Shown here: positions 8,217-18,283 of the stretch, piece by piece
Layout: the number at the start of each line of letters is the position of its first letter
Numbering within the stretch: position 1 is the first letter of the stretch
Assembly: GCA_900553255.1 (NCBI GenBank)
Contig: USCI01000001.1
Location: forward strand, 1-64,000
DNA length: 64,000 nucleotides
DNA from: an uncultured Oscillospiraceae bacterium
GTDB taxonomy: Bacteria; Bacillota; Clostridia; Oscillospirales; Acutalibacteraceae
Reading direction: 5' to 3'
Program-made: the position numbers and the translations under genes
Notes under the pieces: generated by a model
What the model was told of the DNA's origin: nothing
Databases searched by the model: none
Seen by the model: the letters and a program-made list of their open reading frames with translations, nothing else

Positions 8217-11048
8217 ATGAAAAGACGGTGGCTCAGCGGCCTGGCGGCACTGCTGCTTGTGCTGACGGCGGTATTTCCGGCCGGCTGGAGCGGCGTGCGT
8301 GCGGAGGCAGCGCCGGAAGCGCTGACGCAGACCGGGGTGTCGGCGGACGCACGCAGCTACGATCAGTACCGGGCGCTCAACGCCGACCAGCCGGCGGGCA
8401 CCCAAACGGTGGCCGTGCCGCTGTCGGCGGGCCAGCCCGATGAAGAGGCGCAGATCACGCTGGAAAACGGCTGGAACGGCGCGGAGGAAGCGGTGCTGTG
8501 GGACAATGCCGCCGGTACGGTCACCTGGCCGGTGACGGTGGAGCAGGCGGGCTGGTACTGCCTGGCGGTGACCTATCATACGCGAAAGGGCTCCGGCGGG
8601 CCGGTGGCTCTGTCGCTAATGGTGGATGGCGAGACGCCGTTTTCCGGCTGCGAGACGCTGACGCTGCCCCGTTTCTGGCGGGATGAGCTGGAGGACGGCG
8701 AAATGCCGCGCGACAGCAGCGGCAATGAGGTGCAGCCGGCGCAAAGCGAGGTGCTGCGGTGGGAAACGGTGCTGCTCAGCAGCGCGGACGGCCTGTATCC
8801 CGACGCCTGGCAGTTTTACTTTTCCGCGGGTGAGCATACCCTTTCCCTCACGCTCGGCGGCGAGCCGGTGGCCATCGGTGCGCTGGAGCTTCGCCCGCCG
8901 GAAAGCGAGGCCGCCTATACCCGCCCGGAGGGCGTCGATACCGCTGACGGGGGCATGGTGGATACGGTGGAGGGGGAGAAGCCGGCGCTCAAGACCGATG
9001 AGGTGCTGCACCCGGTGTATGACCGCACCGACGCGGCGACTCTGCCGGCAGACCCGTACCGCATCCGCCTGAACACCATCGGCGGGGAACACTGGAGCAC
9101 CGCCGGCCAGTGGATCGAATGGACGATCACCGTCCCGGAGGACGGCTATTATCAAATCGGCGGCCGGTTCCGGCAGAAGGTGTCGCAGGGCTCGCCGTCA
9201 AAACGGCTGCTGCGCATCGACGGCGAGGTGCCCTTTGCGGAATGCCGGAGCCTGTCCTTTGCCTACGCGCTGGGCTGGCAGACCACCTGGTTCGGCGGGG
9301 AAGAGCCGTATCTTTTCTACCTGACCGCGGGTGAACATACGCTGCGGCTGGAGGTGACGTCGGGGGATATGGCGCCGCTGATCCGGCAGCTGACCCAGAC
9401 GCTGGACTCCCTTAACGCCATGTACCGGAAGATTGTGATGATCACCAGCGTGCAGCCGGACATGAGCCGGGATTATGACGTGGATCAGCAGATTCCGGAG
9501 CTGCTCGGGGTGCTGGAGAGCCAGGCGGCGTCGCTGCGCGCGGCGGCCGCGGCGATACATAGCGGGCAGAGTACCGGCTCGCAGGCGGCCTCGCTGGAAC
9601 GGCTGGCGGAGCGGCTGGAAGGATTTGTGAAGAAGCCGTACAGCATCCCGGAGCAGCTGTCCGGCTTCCGGGAGGATTTGTCCACCCTCGCTTCGCTGCT
9701 GCTGGATCTGCGCAGCCAGCCGCTCGAGCTGGACTGCCTGTACGTCGGGCGTCCGGGAACGGCACTCCCGCGGGCGAGCGCCGGCTTTTTTGAGCAGCTC
9801 TGGAGCGACCTGCGTAGTTTTCTGGCGTCGTTTTTCATGGATTATGACCAGGTCGGCTCGGTGGACAGTGACCGCTGCATCGACGTGTGGATGACGGTGG
9901 GGCGGGAGCAGGCCAACCAGCTGCGCCGGCAGATCGACACCGGTTTTGTGGAGCAGACCGGCATATCGGTGCGGCTGCGCCTGGTGACGGTGGGGCTGGT
10001 GCAGGCGGTGATGGCCGGGGAAGAGCCGGATGTGGCGCTGAATATCGCGCGTTCGGATCCGCTCAACCTCTGGCTGCGCGGCGCGCTGGCTGAGCTGCAG
10101 GATATGGAGGGGTTCGAGGAGCTCAAAGCGGAGTTTTCGCCCACCGCTTTTGTTCCCTATATGACCGGCGAGGCCCTGTACGGGCTGCCGGAGACAGAAA
10201 CCTTTGACATGATGTTTGTTCGCACCGACATTTTTGAGGAGCTGGGCATCCAGCCGCCGGAGACGTGGGAGGACCTGTACCGGGTTTCGCAGATTATCCA
10301 GCGGGCGAATCTGGAGGTGGGCCTGCCCTCGACCTATACGCTGTTCGGTGCGCTGCTGCTGCAGAACGGCGGGAGCTTTTTCAGCGAGGACGGGCGGACG
10401 CTGACGACCGATTCGGCGGTCGGCCAGCAGGCGTTCCAGGAGTGGATCAACTTTTACCTGGAATACAGCTTCCCGCTGAACAAAAACGAATATAACCGTT
10501 TCCGCACCGGCGAGATGCCGCTGGTGGTCACCAGCTATACGCTGTATAACCAGCTGACGGCCGCGGCGCCGGATATCCGGGGGCTGTGGGAGATGCTCCC
10601 CATTCCCGGCGTACGCCGGGAGGACGGCACGATCGACCGCTCGGAGGTGGCCGGCGGTACGGCGTGCGTGATGCTCGGCAGCAGCGACCGTAAGGCGGAC
10701 GCATGGACCTTTATGAAATGGTGGGTCAGCGCGGATACCCAGGCGGAATACGGCCGCGGGGTGGAGATGGCGCTCGGTGAGGCGGCGCGGTATACGCCGG
10801 CCAACCGGGAGGCGCTGGAAAGGCTGGGCTGGACGGCGGCGGAGAGCGCGAAGCTCCAGCAGCAGTGGGACAGCGTGGTGGACCTGCCGGAGGTGCCGGG
10901 CGGCTATTATATTTCCCGCAACCTGGACAACGCCTTCCGCGCATGCGTGTATAAATTCAGCAACCCGCGGGAGATGCTCAGCCACTGGACGTACGAGACC
11001 AATAAAGAGATAGCCAGAAAGCGGCGGGAGTTCCACCTGGACGGCTGA
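8217..11048 (+). CDS. giant extracellular solute-binding protein with N-terminal carbohydrate-binding-like modules
   Basis: ATG 8217 is chosen because AGAAAGGA lies 8 nt upstream and a signal peptide follows (MKRRWLSG, hydrophobic core, cleavage near V-R-A-E-A). The product has 943 residues, about twice the usual length of a family 1 solute-binding protein. Residues about 35-400 contain two beta-rich modules with the pattern GWYCLAVTYH / DGYYQIGGRF and AGEHTLSLTL / AGEHTLRLEV, similar to CBM6/35-like folds. A helical, possibly coiled-coil linker (about 400-510) follows. The C-terminal 400 residues match sugar-binding proteins (ALYGLPETETFDMMFVRTDIFEELGIQPPETWEDL; RFRTGEMPLVVTSY). Two permease genes follow directly. 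No lipobox is present, so retention at the surface is unclear. Confidence 0.8.
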   Translation: MKRRWLSGLAALLLVLTAVFPAGWSGVRAEAAPEALTQTGVSADARSYDQYRALNADQPAGTQTVAVPLSAGQPDEEAQITLENGWNGAEEAVLWDNAAGTVTWPVTVEQAGWYCLAVTYHTRKGSGGPVALSLMVDGETPFSGCETLTLPRFWRDELEDGEMPRDSSGNEVQPAQSEVLRWETVLLSSADGLYPDAWQFYFSAGEHTLSLTLGGEPVAIGALELRPPESEAAYTRPEGVDTADGGMVDTVEGEKPALKTDEVLHPVYDRTDAATLPADPYRIRLNTIGGEHWSTAGQWIEWTITVPEDGYYQIGGRFRQKVSQGSPSKRLLRIDGEVPFAECRSLSFAYALGWQTTWFGGEEPYLFYLTAGEHTLRLEVTSGDMAPLIRQLTQTLDSLNAMYRKIVMITSVQPDMSRDYDVDQQIPELLGVLESQAASLRAAAAAIHSGQSTGSQAASLERLAERLEGFVKKPYSIPEQLSGFREDLSTLASLLLDLRSQPLELDCLYVGRPGTALPRASAGFFEQLWSDLRSFLASFFMDYDQVGSVDSDRCIDVWMTVGREQANQLRRQIDTGFVEQTGISVRLRLVTVGLVQAVMAGEEPDVALNIARSDPLNLWLRGALAELQDMEGFEELKAEFSPTAFVPYMTGEALYGLPETETFDMMFVRTDIFEELGIQPPETWEDLYRVSQIIQRANLEVGLPSTYTLFGALLLQNGGSFFSEDGRTLTTDSAVGQQAFQEWINFYLEYSFPLNKNEYNRFRTGEMPLVVTSYTLYNQLTAAAPDIRGLWEMLPIPGVRREDGTIDRSEVAGGTACVMLGSSDRKADAWTFMKWWVSADTQAEYGRGVEMALGEAARYTPANREALERLGWTAAESAKLQQQWDSVVDLPEVPGGYYISRNLDNAFRACVYKFSNPREMLSHWTYETNKEIARKRREFHLDG

Positions 11049-11070
11049 TTCTGGAGAAAGGCGGAGTGAC

Positions 11071-12015
11071 GTGAAGCGGAATACGGATGGGCAGACGGCC
11101 GGTGTGCGGCCGGCCGGGCGGGGTTTTCGCCTGTGGCGCGACCTGCGGCGCGAGGCGCCAAACTATGTGATGATGGCGCCGTATCTGCTGTTTTTTGTGA
11201 CCTTTACCCTCCTGCCGGTGATCATGTCGGTGGTGCTGGGCTTTACCAACTTCAATATGCTGCAGCCGCCGGAATTTGTGGGATGGGATAACTTCCTGCG
11301 GATGTTCCTCGACGACAGCGTGTTTCTGACGGCGCTCAAAAACACCCTGATCTTTGCGTGCGTGACCGGTCCGGTCGGGTATGTGCTCTGCTTTATGTTT
11401 GCCTGGCTGATCAACGAGATGCCCCGGATCCCGCGGGCGGTGATGACCACCGTATTTTACGCACCGGCGCTTTCGGGGCAGGCCTATACGGTGTTCCAGC
11501 TGTTTTTCGGCGCTGACCGCTACGGGATTTTCAACGGCTGGCTGCTGAGCCTGGGATTGCTCAAGGAGCCGGTTGCCTGGCTGCAGGACACCGGCACCAT
11601 CATGACGGTGCTGATCGTCACCCAGCTGTGGCTGAGCCTCGGCAGCGGGTTCCTAGCGTTTATCGCCGGATTCCAGGGGGTGGATCCCTCGCTGTTCGAC
11701 GCTTGCGCGATCGACGGGGTGCGCAACCGGTTCCAGGAGCTGTGGTACGTCACCCTGCCGTCGATGAAGTCCCAGATGCTGTTCAGCGCGGTGATGCAGA
11801 TTGTGTCCGCTTTCACGGTGGCGGATATCTCGGTGCAGCTGGTGGGCTTTCCGAGCACCGAATATGCCGGCGAAACGCTGGTCACCCACATCATGGACTA
11901 CGGCAGTACCCGCTATGAAATGGGCTATGCGTGTGCGCTGGCCGCCTTTGTGTTTGCGCTGATGCTGGTGATGAATAAGCTGGTGACCCTGGTGATCCGG
12001 CGGGTTGGGCATTGA
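11071..12015 (+). CDS. sugar ABC transporter permease (MalF-like)
   Basis: GTG 11071 follows GGAGAAAGGCGGA. The 314-residue protein has about six membrane spans and the binding-protein-dependent permease loop in the form DACAIDGVRNRFQELWYVTLP (EAA loop, here with D-A-C instead of E-A-A). This is the first permease of the usual sugar-transport pair. It sits 22 nt after the giant binding protein and its stop overlaps the ribosome binding site region of the next permease. The partner ATPase is not encoded nearby. Such transporters commonly share an MsmK-like ATPase. Confidence 0.9.
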   Translation: MKRNTDGQTAGVRPAGRGFRLWRDLRREAPNYVMMAPYLLFFVTFTLLPVIMSVVLGFTNFNMLQPPEFVGWDNFLRMFLDDSVFLTALKNTLIFACVTGPVGYVLCFMFAWLINEMPRIPRAVMTTVFYAPALSGQAYTVFQLFFGADRYGIFNGWLLSLGLLKEPVAWLQDTGTIMTVLIVTQLWLSLGSGFLAFIAGFQGVDPSLFDACAIDGVRNRFQELWYVTLPSMKSQMLFSAVMQIVSAFTVADISVQLVGFPSTEYAGETLVTHIMDYGSTRYEMGYACALAAFVFALMLVMNKLVTLVIRRVGH

Positions 12016-12029
12016 AAGGAGGAGTTTCC

Positions 12030-12956
12030 GTGAAAGATACGCGGCTGACGGCGGGCACAGCGGGTGCCGCACAGGGCGTGCGGCACAGGAGGACGGTGCA
12101 CCTGTGGCATAGGAAGGTCAACCGCTCGGCCGGCGGGACGGTCGGTATCTGGATATTTCTGGTGCTCATGGGACTGGTCATGGCGCTGCCGCTGTATTAT
12201 GCGGTGGTGTCCTCCTTTAAGCCGTTTGACGAATTTTTCCTGTATCCGCCGAAGTTTGTCGCCCTCAACCCGACCTGGAACAACTACCGCGAGCTTTTCG
12301 GCTTTTTTGCCAACTCGATGATGTCCTTCTGGCGGTATGTGTTCAACAGCGTGTTCGTGGTGGTGTGCTGCACCGTGCTGCACGTGCTGTTTTCGTCGAT
12401 GGCGGCGTACCCGCTGGCCAAGAACGAATTTCACGGCAAGAAGGTGATTTTCTCCACCGTGGTGGTGGCGCTGCTGTTCGTGCCGCAGGTGACCTTCCTG
12501 ACCCAGTATGTGGTCATCGAGAAGCTGGGCCTGCTCAATACATACGGCGCGCTGATTTTTCCGTATGTCGGTACGTCGCTGGGGCTGTTCCTGATGAAGC
12601 AGTTCATGGAGCAGATCCCCCAGTCGGTGCTCGAGGCGGCGCGCATCGACGGTTCGAGTGAGTACGGCATCTGGTGGCGGATCGTGATGCCCAACGTCAA
12701 GCCCGCGTGGCTGACGCTGATCATCTTTGTGTTCCAGAGCGCCTGGGCGAACAACGGGCAGATGGTCATTTACGACGAATCACTCAAGCTGCTGCCTTCC
12801 GCGATCAGTCAGATCCTGTCCACCGGCAGCACCATCGCCCGCCAGGGTGCCGGCATGGCGTCCACCGTGTTTATGATGATCCCTCCGATCCTCCTGTTTG
12901 TCTTTTCCCAAAGCCGGATCATCGCCACCATGGCGTATGCCGGCATCAAGGAATAA
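12030..12956 (+). CDS. sugar ABC transporter permease (MalG-like)
   Basis: The frame is open from 12012, but GTG 12030 lies 6 nt after AAAGGAGG and is the better start, giving 308 residues. Six membrane spans and a standard EAA loop (EAARIDGSSEYGIWWRIVMP) identify the second permease subunit of a CUT1-type sugar transporter. It forms a unit with the preceding permease and the giant binding protein. Substrate cannot be told from the sequence. The neighbouring DUF4855-like and DUF5696-like proteins suggest an oligosaccharide released from a complex glycan. Confidence 0.9.
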   Translation: MKDTRLTAGTAGAAQGVRHRRTVHLWHRKVNRSAGGTVGIWIFLVLMGLVMALPLYYAVVSSFKPFDEFFLYPPKFVALNPTWNNYRELFGFFANSMMSFWRYVFNSVFVVVCCTVLHVLFSSMAAYPLAKNEFHGKKVIFSTVVVALLFVPQVTFLTQYVVIEKLGLLNTYGALIFPYVGTSLGLFLMKQFMEQIPQSVLEAARIDGSSEYGIWWRIVMPNVKPAWLTLIIFVFQSAWANNGQMVIYDESLKLLPSAISQILSTGSTIARQGAGMASTVFMMIPPILLFVFSQSRIIATMAYAGIKE

Positions 12957-12971
12957 GGGGGAGGGAAGCCG

Positions 12972-15080
12972 ATGAAAAAGCGAATCAGGACGCTGTTATG
13001 CGCGGTGGTGCTGCTGCTTGTGCCGGCGATGGACTGCGCGGCCGATGCGGATGTGCGGGACAGCTATACCTATACCTACTGGGGCGACGCCGAGCCGCTT
13101 CCCGCCCTGTACGAGGCGCAGCGGGTGATCCGTGCGGAGGACAGCGGGCTGCTGCCGTTCAAGGAGCCACAGGATCTGTTCGTGGACGCGCGCCATGATA
13201 ATAAGGTTTATGTGGCGGATACCGGCCGGGACCGGGTGGTGATCTATGACGCGGATTTCACGCTGCTCGGCGAGCTGCATGAGCTGACCGGGCCGGACGG
13301 AGCACAGCAGACGCTCAGCGTGCCGATGGGTGTATTCGTGGACGCGCAGGAGCGCATCTACGTGGCCGACCAGGGCAATAAGCGTGCGGTGTGCGTGGAC
13401 GCGCAGGGGAATATCCTGGCGGAATACCGGCAGCCGGAGGGGGAAATCACCTTTGAAAGCGTGGATTTCCTCCCGGTGAACGTGCTGGCGGATACCAATG
13501 GGTTTGTGTACGTGCTCGGTGCCGGGATGCTCGAAGGCGCCGCTGTCTACACGCAGGACGGCGTCTTTCAGGGGTATTACGGCGCGAACACGGTGGAGGT
13601 TACCCTGTCGGTGGCGCTCAATAACTTCTGGAAAAAGCTGCTCAACCAGGAGCAGCGGGACAAGATTGAGAAGAACGTGCCGGATCAGGTGGCGAACTTT
13701 GACATCGACAGCCGGAATTTCATCTATACCTGCACCGAGATTTCTCAGACCAACCAGAACCAGATCAAGCGCTTTAACCCGGTGAGCGTCAACGTGCTGC
13801 GCAGAAGCAGCACCCTCGCCGCCGCATATCAGGAGGTTTACGGCGACCTGAAGGTCAGCTATCTCAACGGCACCGCGCAGCGCAGCTCGTTTGTGGATGT
13901 GTGCTGCGACAGTGAGGGATATATTTACGGGTTGGACTTCACCCGCGGGCGCATCTTCATGTATACCGGCGACGGCGAGCTGGTCGGCGCATACGGCGGC
14001 ACCGCCGAGCGGGAGGGGTATTTCCGCAAATGTGCGGCAGTGGATGATATGGGAACGCGGCTGGTGGTGCTGGATTCCGGCAAAAACGACATCACGGTGC
14101 TGTCCCGCACCGCCTTTGCCGAAAACATCGTGCGCGCGCAGACGGCGTATAAGACGGGAGACTATGCCGCCTCGCTGGAAAGCTGGCAGCAGGTGCTCGG
14201 CGCCGACCGCCATCTGGAGCTGGCGATCAACGGCGTAGGGCGAGCGCTGTATAACCTGGGAGATTACACCGCGGCGATGGGCTGGTTCCGGGAGGGCAAC
14301 GACCGGGTGGATTACGAAAAGGCTTTCCAGCGCAGCCGCGATGACCGGATGCGGGCGCTGTTCCCCTGGCTGCTGTCGGGGCTGGCCGCCGTGGGTGTGC
14401 TCGCGGGGGTATGCGTGCTGGTGCGCCGTCGGAGGCGGGCGTCCGCCGCCGCAGATTACGGTCCCCGAAAGAGGGCGTATGTGCGGCATATCCTCAGCCA
14501 TCCGACCGACGGCTTCGACGACCTGCGGGAGCAGAAGCACACCCTGCTGCTCTATACGCTGTTTATCCTGCTGCTGTTTTTCACCGGCCGGGTGGCGCAG
14601 CGGCAGCTGACCGGCTTCCTGTTCAACACCAACGATTTTTCCACCCTCAACCTGGCCACCGAGTTTTCCCGGACGATCCTGGTGTTTTTGCTGTGGGTGG
14701 TTTGTCACTGGGCGGTAACCACCCTGTTCTCCGGCAAGGCGGCCCCGCGGGAGATCTGGACGGTCAGCGCGGTGGCGCTGACGCCGTACGTGGCGGCGAT
14801 GTGGATCAATGTGCTGCTGAGCAACGTGCTGCTGACCACCGAGTCGATGTTCATGACCATTCTGCAGGGTGTATGCGTGCTGTGGGCGGTCTGGATCCTG
14901 CTGTCCGGCCTGATTGATTATCAGGAATTTTCGTTCTGGCAGACCATCGGCTGCATCCTGCTGACGCTGGCCGCCATGCTGGTGGTGGTGTTCGTGCTGG
15001 TGCTGCTGTTCAGCCTGTTCCAGCAGGTCGCCAACTTTATCCAGACGGTGGCGCGGGAGATCATGCTGCGCATGCAGTAG
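12972..15080 (+). CDS. NHL-repeat and Yip1-domain membrane protein
   Basis: The 702-residue product starts with a signal peptide. Residues about 60-390 form an NHL-type beta-propeller, visible as repeated units such as PQDLFVDARHDNKVYVADTGRDRV, MGVFVDAQERIYVADQGNKR and FVDVCCDSEGYIYGLDFTRGRIF. A TPR-like helical stretch follows (YKTGDYAASLESWQQVL and YNLGDYTAAMGWFREGN), then one membrane span near 460, a basic segment, and a C-terminal Yip1-like block of about five spans. The propeller is expected outside and the Yip1 block in the membrane. Genes of this design recur beside DUF5696 and sugar permeases in Firmicutes (recalled family knowledge, not checked). It might be an accessory scaffold or sensor for the transporters. 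No enzyme motif was seen. Confidence 0.75.
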   Translation: MKKRIRTLLCAVVLLLVPAMDCAADADVRDSYTYTYWGDAEPLPALYEAQRVIRAEDSGLLPFKEPQDLFVDARHDNKVYVADTGRDRVVIYDADFTLLGELHELTGPDGAQQTLSVPMGVFVDAQERIYVADQGNKRAVCVDAQGNILAEYRQPEGEITFESVDFLPVNVLADTNGFVYVLGAGMLEGAAVYTQDGVFQGYYGANTVEVTLSVALNNFWKKLLNQEQRDKIEKNVPDQVANFDIDSRNFIYTCTEISQTNQNQIKRFNPVSVNVLRRSSTLAAAYQEVYGDLKVSYLNGTAQRSSFVDVCCDSEGYIYGLDFTRGRIFMYTGDGELVGAYGGTAEREGYFRKCAAVDDMGTRLVVLDSGKNDITVLSRTAFAENIVRAQTAYKTGDYAASLESWQQVLGADRHLELAINGVGRALYNLGDYTAAMGWFREGNDRVDYEKAFQRSRDDRMRALFPWLLSGLAAVGVLAGVCVLVRRRRRASAAADYGPRKRAYVRHILSHPTDGFDDLREQKHTLLLYTLFILLLFFTGRVAQRQLTGFLFNTNDFSTLNLATEFSRTILVFLLWVVCHWAVTTLFSGKAAPREIWTVSAVALTPYVAAMWINVLLSNVLLTTESMFMTILQGVCVLWAVWILLSGLIDYQEFSFWQTIGCILLTLAAMLVVVFVLVLLFSLFQQVANFIQTVAREIMLRMQ

Positions 15081-15099
15081 CGTGCAGGAGGAGGTTTGT

Positions 15100-17361
15100 A
15101 TGTACAGGAAACGAACCAACCGGTTCGCCGCCGGCGCGGCAGCGGTGCTTTGTGCGCTGTCCCTGTGCGGCTGCCGCGGGACACAGGCGCCCGCCGCTGC
15201 GGACACGGCCCCGCGCGCCGTGGGTGAACCGCTTTCCGGCGGGGAGCAGACGGTGGCGTCCGCCGGCGCCTGGCAGCTGACGGTGGAAGCGTCCACCGGG
15301 GAATTTGCAGTGGAAAACCAAGCAGCGGGCGTACGCTGGCGTTCCAACCCGACCGCCCAGGAACGGGAGGCGGATGAGATTGCCAAGGGCAACGGCCGCG
15401 CGCTGCTGGCGTCGGCGCTGCGCATCGAGTATCAGGATGCGCTGGGCAACATCAGCGCATCCTCCGGCTACACGGCGTCGGTGCGTAAGGACGGCCTGAG
15501 GCTGTACGCCATTGAGGACGGCTTCCGGGCGGAGTACACCTTTGTGGACGAGGAGATCGTTATCCCGCTGGACGTGCAGCTGCAGCCGGACGGGCTGCAC
15601 TGCTCGGTTCCGGTAGCCGAAATTCAGGAACTGGGGGAGAACCGCCTGCTGACGCTGACGCTGCTGCCCGCCTTCGGCGCGGCCGGCCCGGAGGAGGAGG
15701 GGTATTTCCTGGTGCCGGATGGCTCCGGCGCGCTCATCCGGTTTAATAACGGCAAATACCTGTACGACAGCTTTTCGATGCCGGTATACGGTGCGGAGGC
15801 GGCCCGTGAGCAGGATGCGCTGGCGTATACGGGGGAAAATGTGCTGCTGCCGGTGTTCGGTGTCAGCAAGGGAACGTCCGGCCTGCTGGCGGTGATCAGT
15901 GAGGGAGCAGCCGGCGCGTCGGTGGAGGCGTCGGTCGCCGGCAAATCCACCTCGTATAACCTCATCAGCGCCGCTTTTACGCTGCGCAGCACCGAGGGCT
16001 ATACCATCGGCACCTCGGTGGGGGTCACCAAGGAGGTGCGCCTGTATCAGGAGGGCGCTCTCGGCGGCGGTTCGCTGGGCGTGACCTACCGATTCCTGGA
16101 TGAGGGGCAGGCGGATTACGCCGGGATGGCGGTCTCCTGCCGCGAGTGGCTGCTCGGACGGGGCTGGCTGCCGGAACAGAAGACGGCGGCGCTGCCGCTG
16201 TATGTCCGCCTGCTGGGCGGTGCGCTCAAGGAAAAATCGGTGCTCGGCATCCCGACCAAACAGGTCGAAAAGCTCACCGGCTTTGCCCAGGCGGCGGATA
16301 TCCTGCGGCAGCTGGAGAAAAGCGGCGCGGATGACCTGACGGTGCTGCTGGAGGGCTGGTCGCAGCCGATGCTGCAGGGAAAAATCGATGTCAAGGCGTC
16401 GCCGGCCTCGGCGCTCGGCGGGAAAAAGGAGCTGGCGGCGCTGCAGGCGCTCTGCCGCGAACAGGGAACCGCCCTGTACCTTGACAGTGAATTTCAGAAG
16501 ACCGCCAAATGGGGGAGCGGATACAGCTCGTTCCTGCACGCCGCCCGTACGGTCAGTGGGGTGCCCGCGACGGTCAGCCGCTATGATCTCGCCAGCCGGC
16601 TGGCGGTGGAGGGGACGCAGGAAAACCTGCTGTCTCCCGGCGTTTTTACCGACGTATTCGGCCGTTTCCTGGCCGGCCTGCAAAAGCAGGACGAATCCGG
16701 TGAAACCGGCCTCGGCATGGGTTCGGCCGCATATATGCTGTACAGCGATTACGGCGCGGGCTACAGCCGGGAGCAGAGTGCGCTCGCCGTGCAGGCGGCG
16801 CTCGGGCAGGCAAAAGCGTCCGGCCGCGGGTTGGTGGGCTGCCGGGCCAACGCGTATGTGTGGCCCTATGCGGACAGCCTGCTGGCGCTGCCGCTGACCT
16901 CGAGCCGCTACAACATCGAGGACGAAACGGTGCCGTTTCTTCAGATGGTGCTTAAGGGCTATATCCCGTACAGCACCCCGTCGGTCAACCAGGCGGACGA
17001 CCCGCAGGAGATGTTCCTGCAGGCGGTCGAAACCGGCAGCGGGCTGCTGTTCACCCTGATCGGCGGGGCGGCGCAGCTCACGCGGGACACGGTGTACGCG
17101 GAATATACCAGCGCGTCGGCCGCCGAATGGATCGGCCCGGCGGCGGAATATCAGCAGGCGCTCGCGCAGCTCGCGGCGCAGATCGGGGACAGCACCATTG
17201 TCGGGCACAGCCGGCGCGGCAGCCTCAGCGCCACGGCGTATGAGAACGGCGTGACCGTGTACGTCAATTACGGCAGCGCGGCAGCGCAGTGGGGGGACAC
17301 GCAGGTGCCCGCCCGAAGCTACACGGCGGTGCGGGAGGACAGCGTGAAGGGAGGCGCATGA
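15100..17361 (+). CDS. DUF5696-like lipoprotein, probable glycosidase-like
   Basis: ATG 15100 is chosen because AGGAGGAGG precedes it closely and a lipoprotein signal follows with lipobox L-C-G-C (Cys about 24). The 753-residue product has an N-terminal beta-sandwich part (about 50-350, including a EEGYFLVPDGSGALIRFNN block) and a C-terminal part that looks like a TIM barrel (residues about 370-680: DDLTVLLEGWSQPM, ALYLDSEFQK, FLHAARTVSGVPATVSRYDLASR). The mix resembles retaining glycosidases with an N-terminal supersandwich. I recognise it as DUF5696-like from its design and context (just after NHL-Yip1, just before a permease pair). Catalytic residues cannot be assigned with confidence. Confidence 0.65.
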   Translation: MYRKRTNRFAAGAAAVLCALSLCGCRGTQAPAAADTAPRAVGEPLSGGEQTVASAGAWQLTVEASTGEFAVENQAAGVRWRSNPTAQEREADEIAKGNGRALLASALRIEYQDALGNISASSGYTASVRKDGLRLYAIEDGFRAEYTFVDEEIVIPLDVQLQPDGLHCSVPVAEIQELGENRLLTLTLLPAFGAAGPEEEGYFLVPDGSGALIRFNNGKYLYDSFSMPVYGAEAAREQDALAYTGENVLLPVFGVSKGTSGLLAVISEGAAGASVEASVAGKSTSYNLISAAFTLRSTEGYTIGTSVGVTKEVRLYQEGALGGGSLGVTYRFLDEGQADYAGMAVSCREWLLGRGWLPEQKTAALPLYVRLLGGALKEKSVLGIPTKQVEKLTGFAQAADILRQLEKSGADDLTVLLEGWSQPMLQGKIDVKASPASALGGKKELAALQALCREQGTALYLDSEFQKTAKWGSGYSSFLHAARTVSGVPATVSRYDLASRLAVEGTQENLLSPGVFTDVFGRFLAGLQKQDESGETGLGMGSAAYMLYSDYGAGYSREQSALAVQAALGQAKASGRGLVGCRANAYVWPYADSLLALPLTSSRYNIEDETVPFLQMVLKGYIPYSTPSVNQADDPQEMFLQAVETGSGLLFTLIGGAAQLTRDTVYAEYTSASAAEWIGPAAEYQQALAQLAAQIGDSTIVGHSRRGSLSATAYENGVTVYVNYGSAAAQWGDTQVPARSYTAVREDSVKGGA

Positions 17362-17362
17362 G

Positions 17363-18268
17363 ATGAATACGATACGCAGGGACGGCGGCCGGTGGTCCTT
17401 TGAGAAGAAGAAACGCCGTATCGGCTATGCGTTCATAGCCAGCTGGCTGATCGGCTTCTTTCTGCTGTATGCCAAGCCGCTCGTGGAGTCGCTGGTGTAT
17501 ACCTTCCATACGCTCAAGGTGACGTCAAGCGGGTTTGAGATGACTCCGGCGGGGCTGGACAATTACCGGTACGCGTTCTTTTCGGATCCGGATTTTCTGC
17601 GGATTCTGCTGACCTCGCTGAAGGACATTCTGTACCAGACCCCCACCATCCTGGTGTTCAGCCTGCTGATTGCGTTGCTGCTCAATCCGAAGTTCCGGGG
17701 CAGAGGCCTGATGCGCGCCGTCTTTTTTCTGCCGGTGATCATCGCGTCGGGCGTGGTCATCAACATCATCAACGGCGATGTAATGTCCACCGTGATGATG
17801 TCCAGCGAAAAAAGCGGCCAGCTGTTCGAGGTGGACGCCTTTTATGAGATGCTCATCGGCATGGGACTGAGCGAAAGCCTGGTGAGCACGATTGTGGGGG
17901 TGGCGAATAACATATTTGAATTGTCCTGGCAGTCCGGCATCCAGATCACCCTGATCCTCGCGGGGCTGCAGTCGATTTCCCCGACGCTGTACGAAGCGGC
18001 GGCGATGGACGGGGGCACCAAATGGGAGGTGTTCTGGTTCATCACCTTCCCGATGCTGACCCCCATTCTGATGGTGGCCCTGATTTATACCGTGGTGGAA
18101 ATGTTTACGAATTACAGCAACCCGGTGATGCAGAAGATCCTGGAATACGGCAATAAGCTGAATTTTGCCTACAGCTCCACGATCGCGTGGCTGTATTTCC
18201 TGGTGATTGCCGTGCTGCTGGCGCTGGTGTTCCTGCTGTTCGGCAGGCGGGTGGTCTATGCGGACTGA
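17363..18268 (+). CDS. sugar ABC transporter permease, second system (MalF-like)
   Basis: ATG 17363 lies one base after the previous stop, with AAGGGAGG upstream, so translation is probably coupled. The 301-residue protein has about six membrane spans and a clear EAA loop (EAAAMDGGTKWEVFWFITFP). It is the first subunit of a second, separate permease pair in the locus. It diverges clearly from the permease at 11071. This suggests two transporters with different substrates rather than a recent duplication. Confidence 0.9.
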   Translation: MNTIRRDGGRWSFEKKKRRIGYAFIASWLIGFFLLYAKPLVESLVYTFHTLKVTSSGFEMTPAGLDNYRYAFFSDPDFLRILLTSLKDILYQTPTILVFSLLIALLLNPKFRGRGLMRAVFFLPVIIASGVVINIINGDVMSTVMMSSEKSGQLFEVDAFYEMLIGMGLSESLVSTIVGVANNIFELSWQSGIQITLILAGLQSISPTLYEAAAMDGGTKWEVFWFITFPMLTPILMVALIYTVVEMFTNYSNPVMQKILEYGNKLNFAYSSTIAWLYFLVIAVLLALVFLLFGRRVVYAD

Positions 18269-18283
18269 GAAAGGAGGGGGCAT

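Noticed and set aside
5766..8579. A 937-codon open frame on the minus strand.
   Set aside because: Antisense shadow of the DUF4855-like gene and of the next gene's start. It has low complexity and no ribosome binding site.
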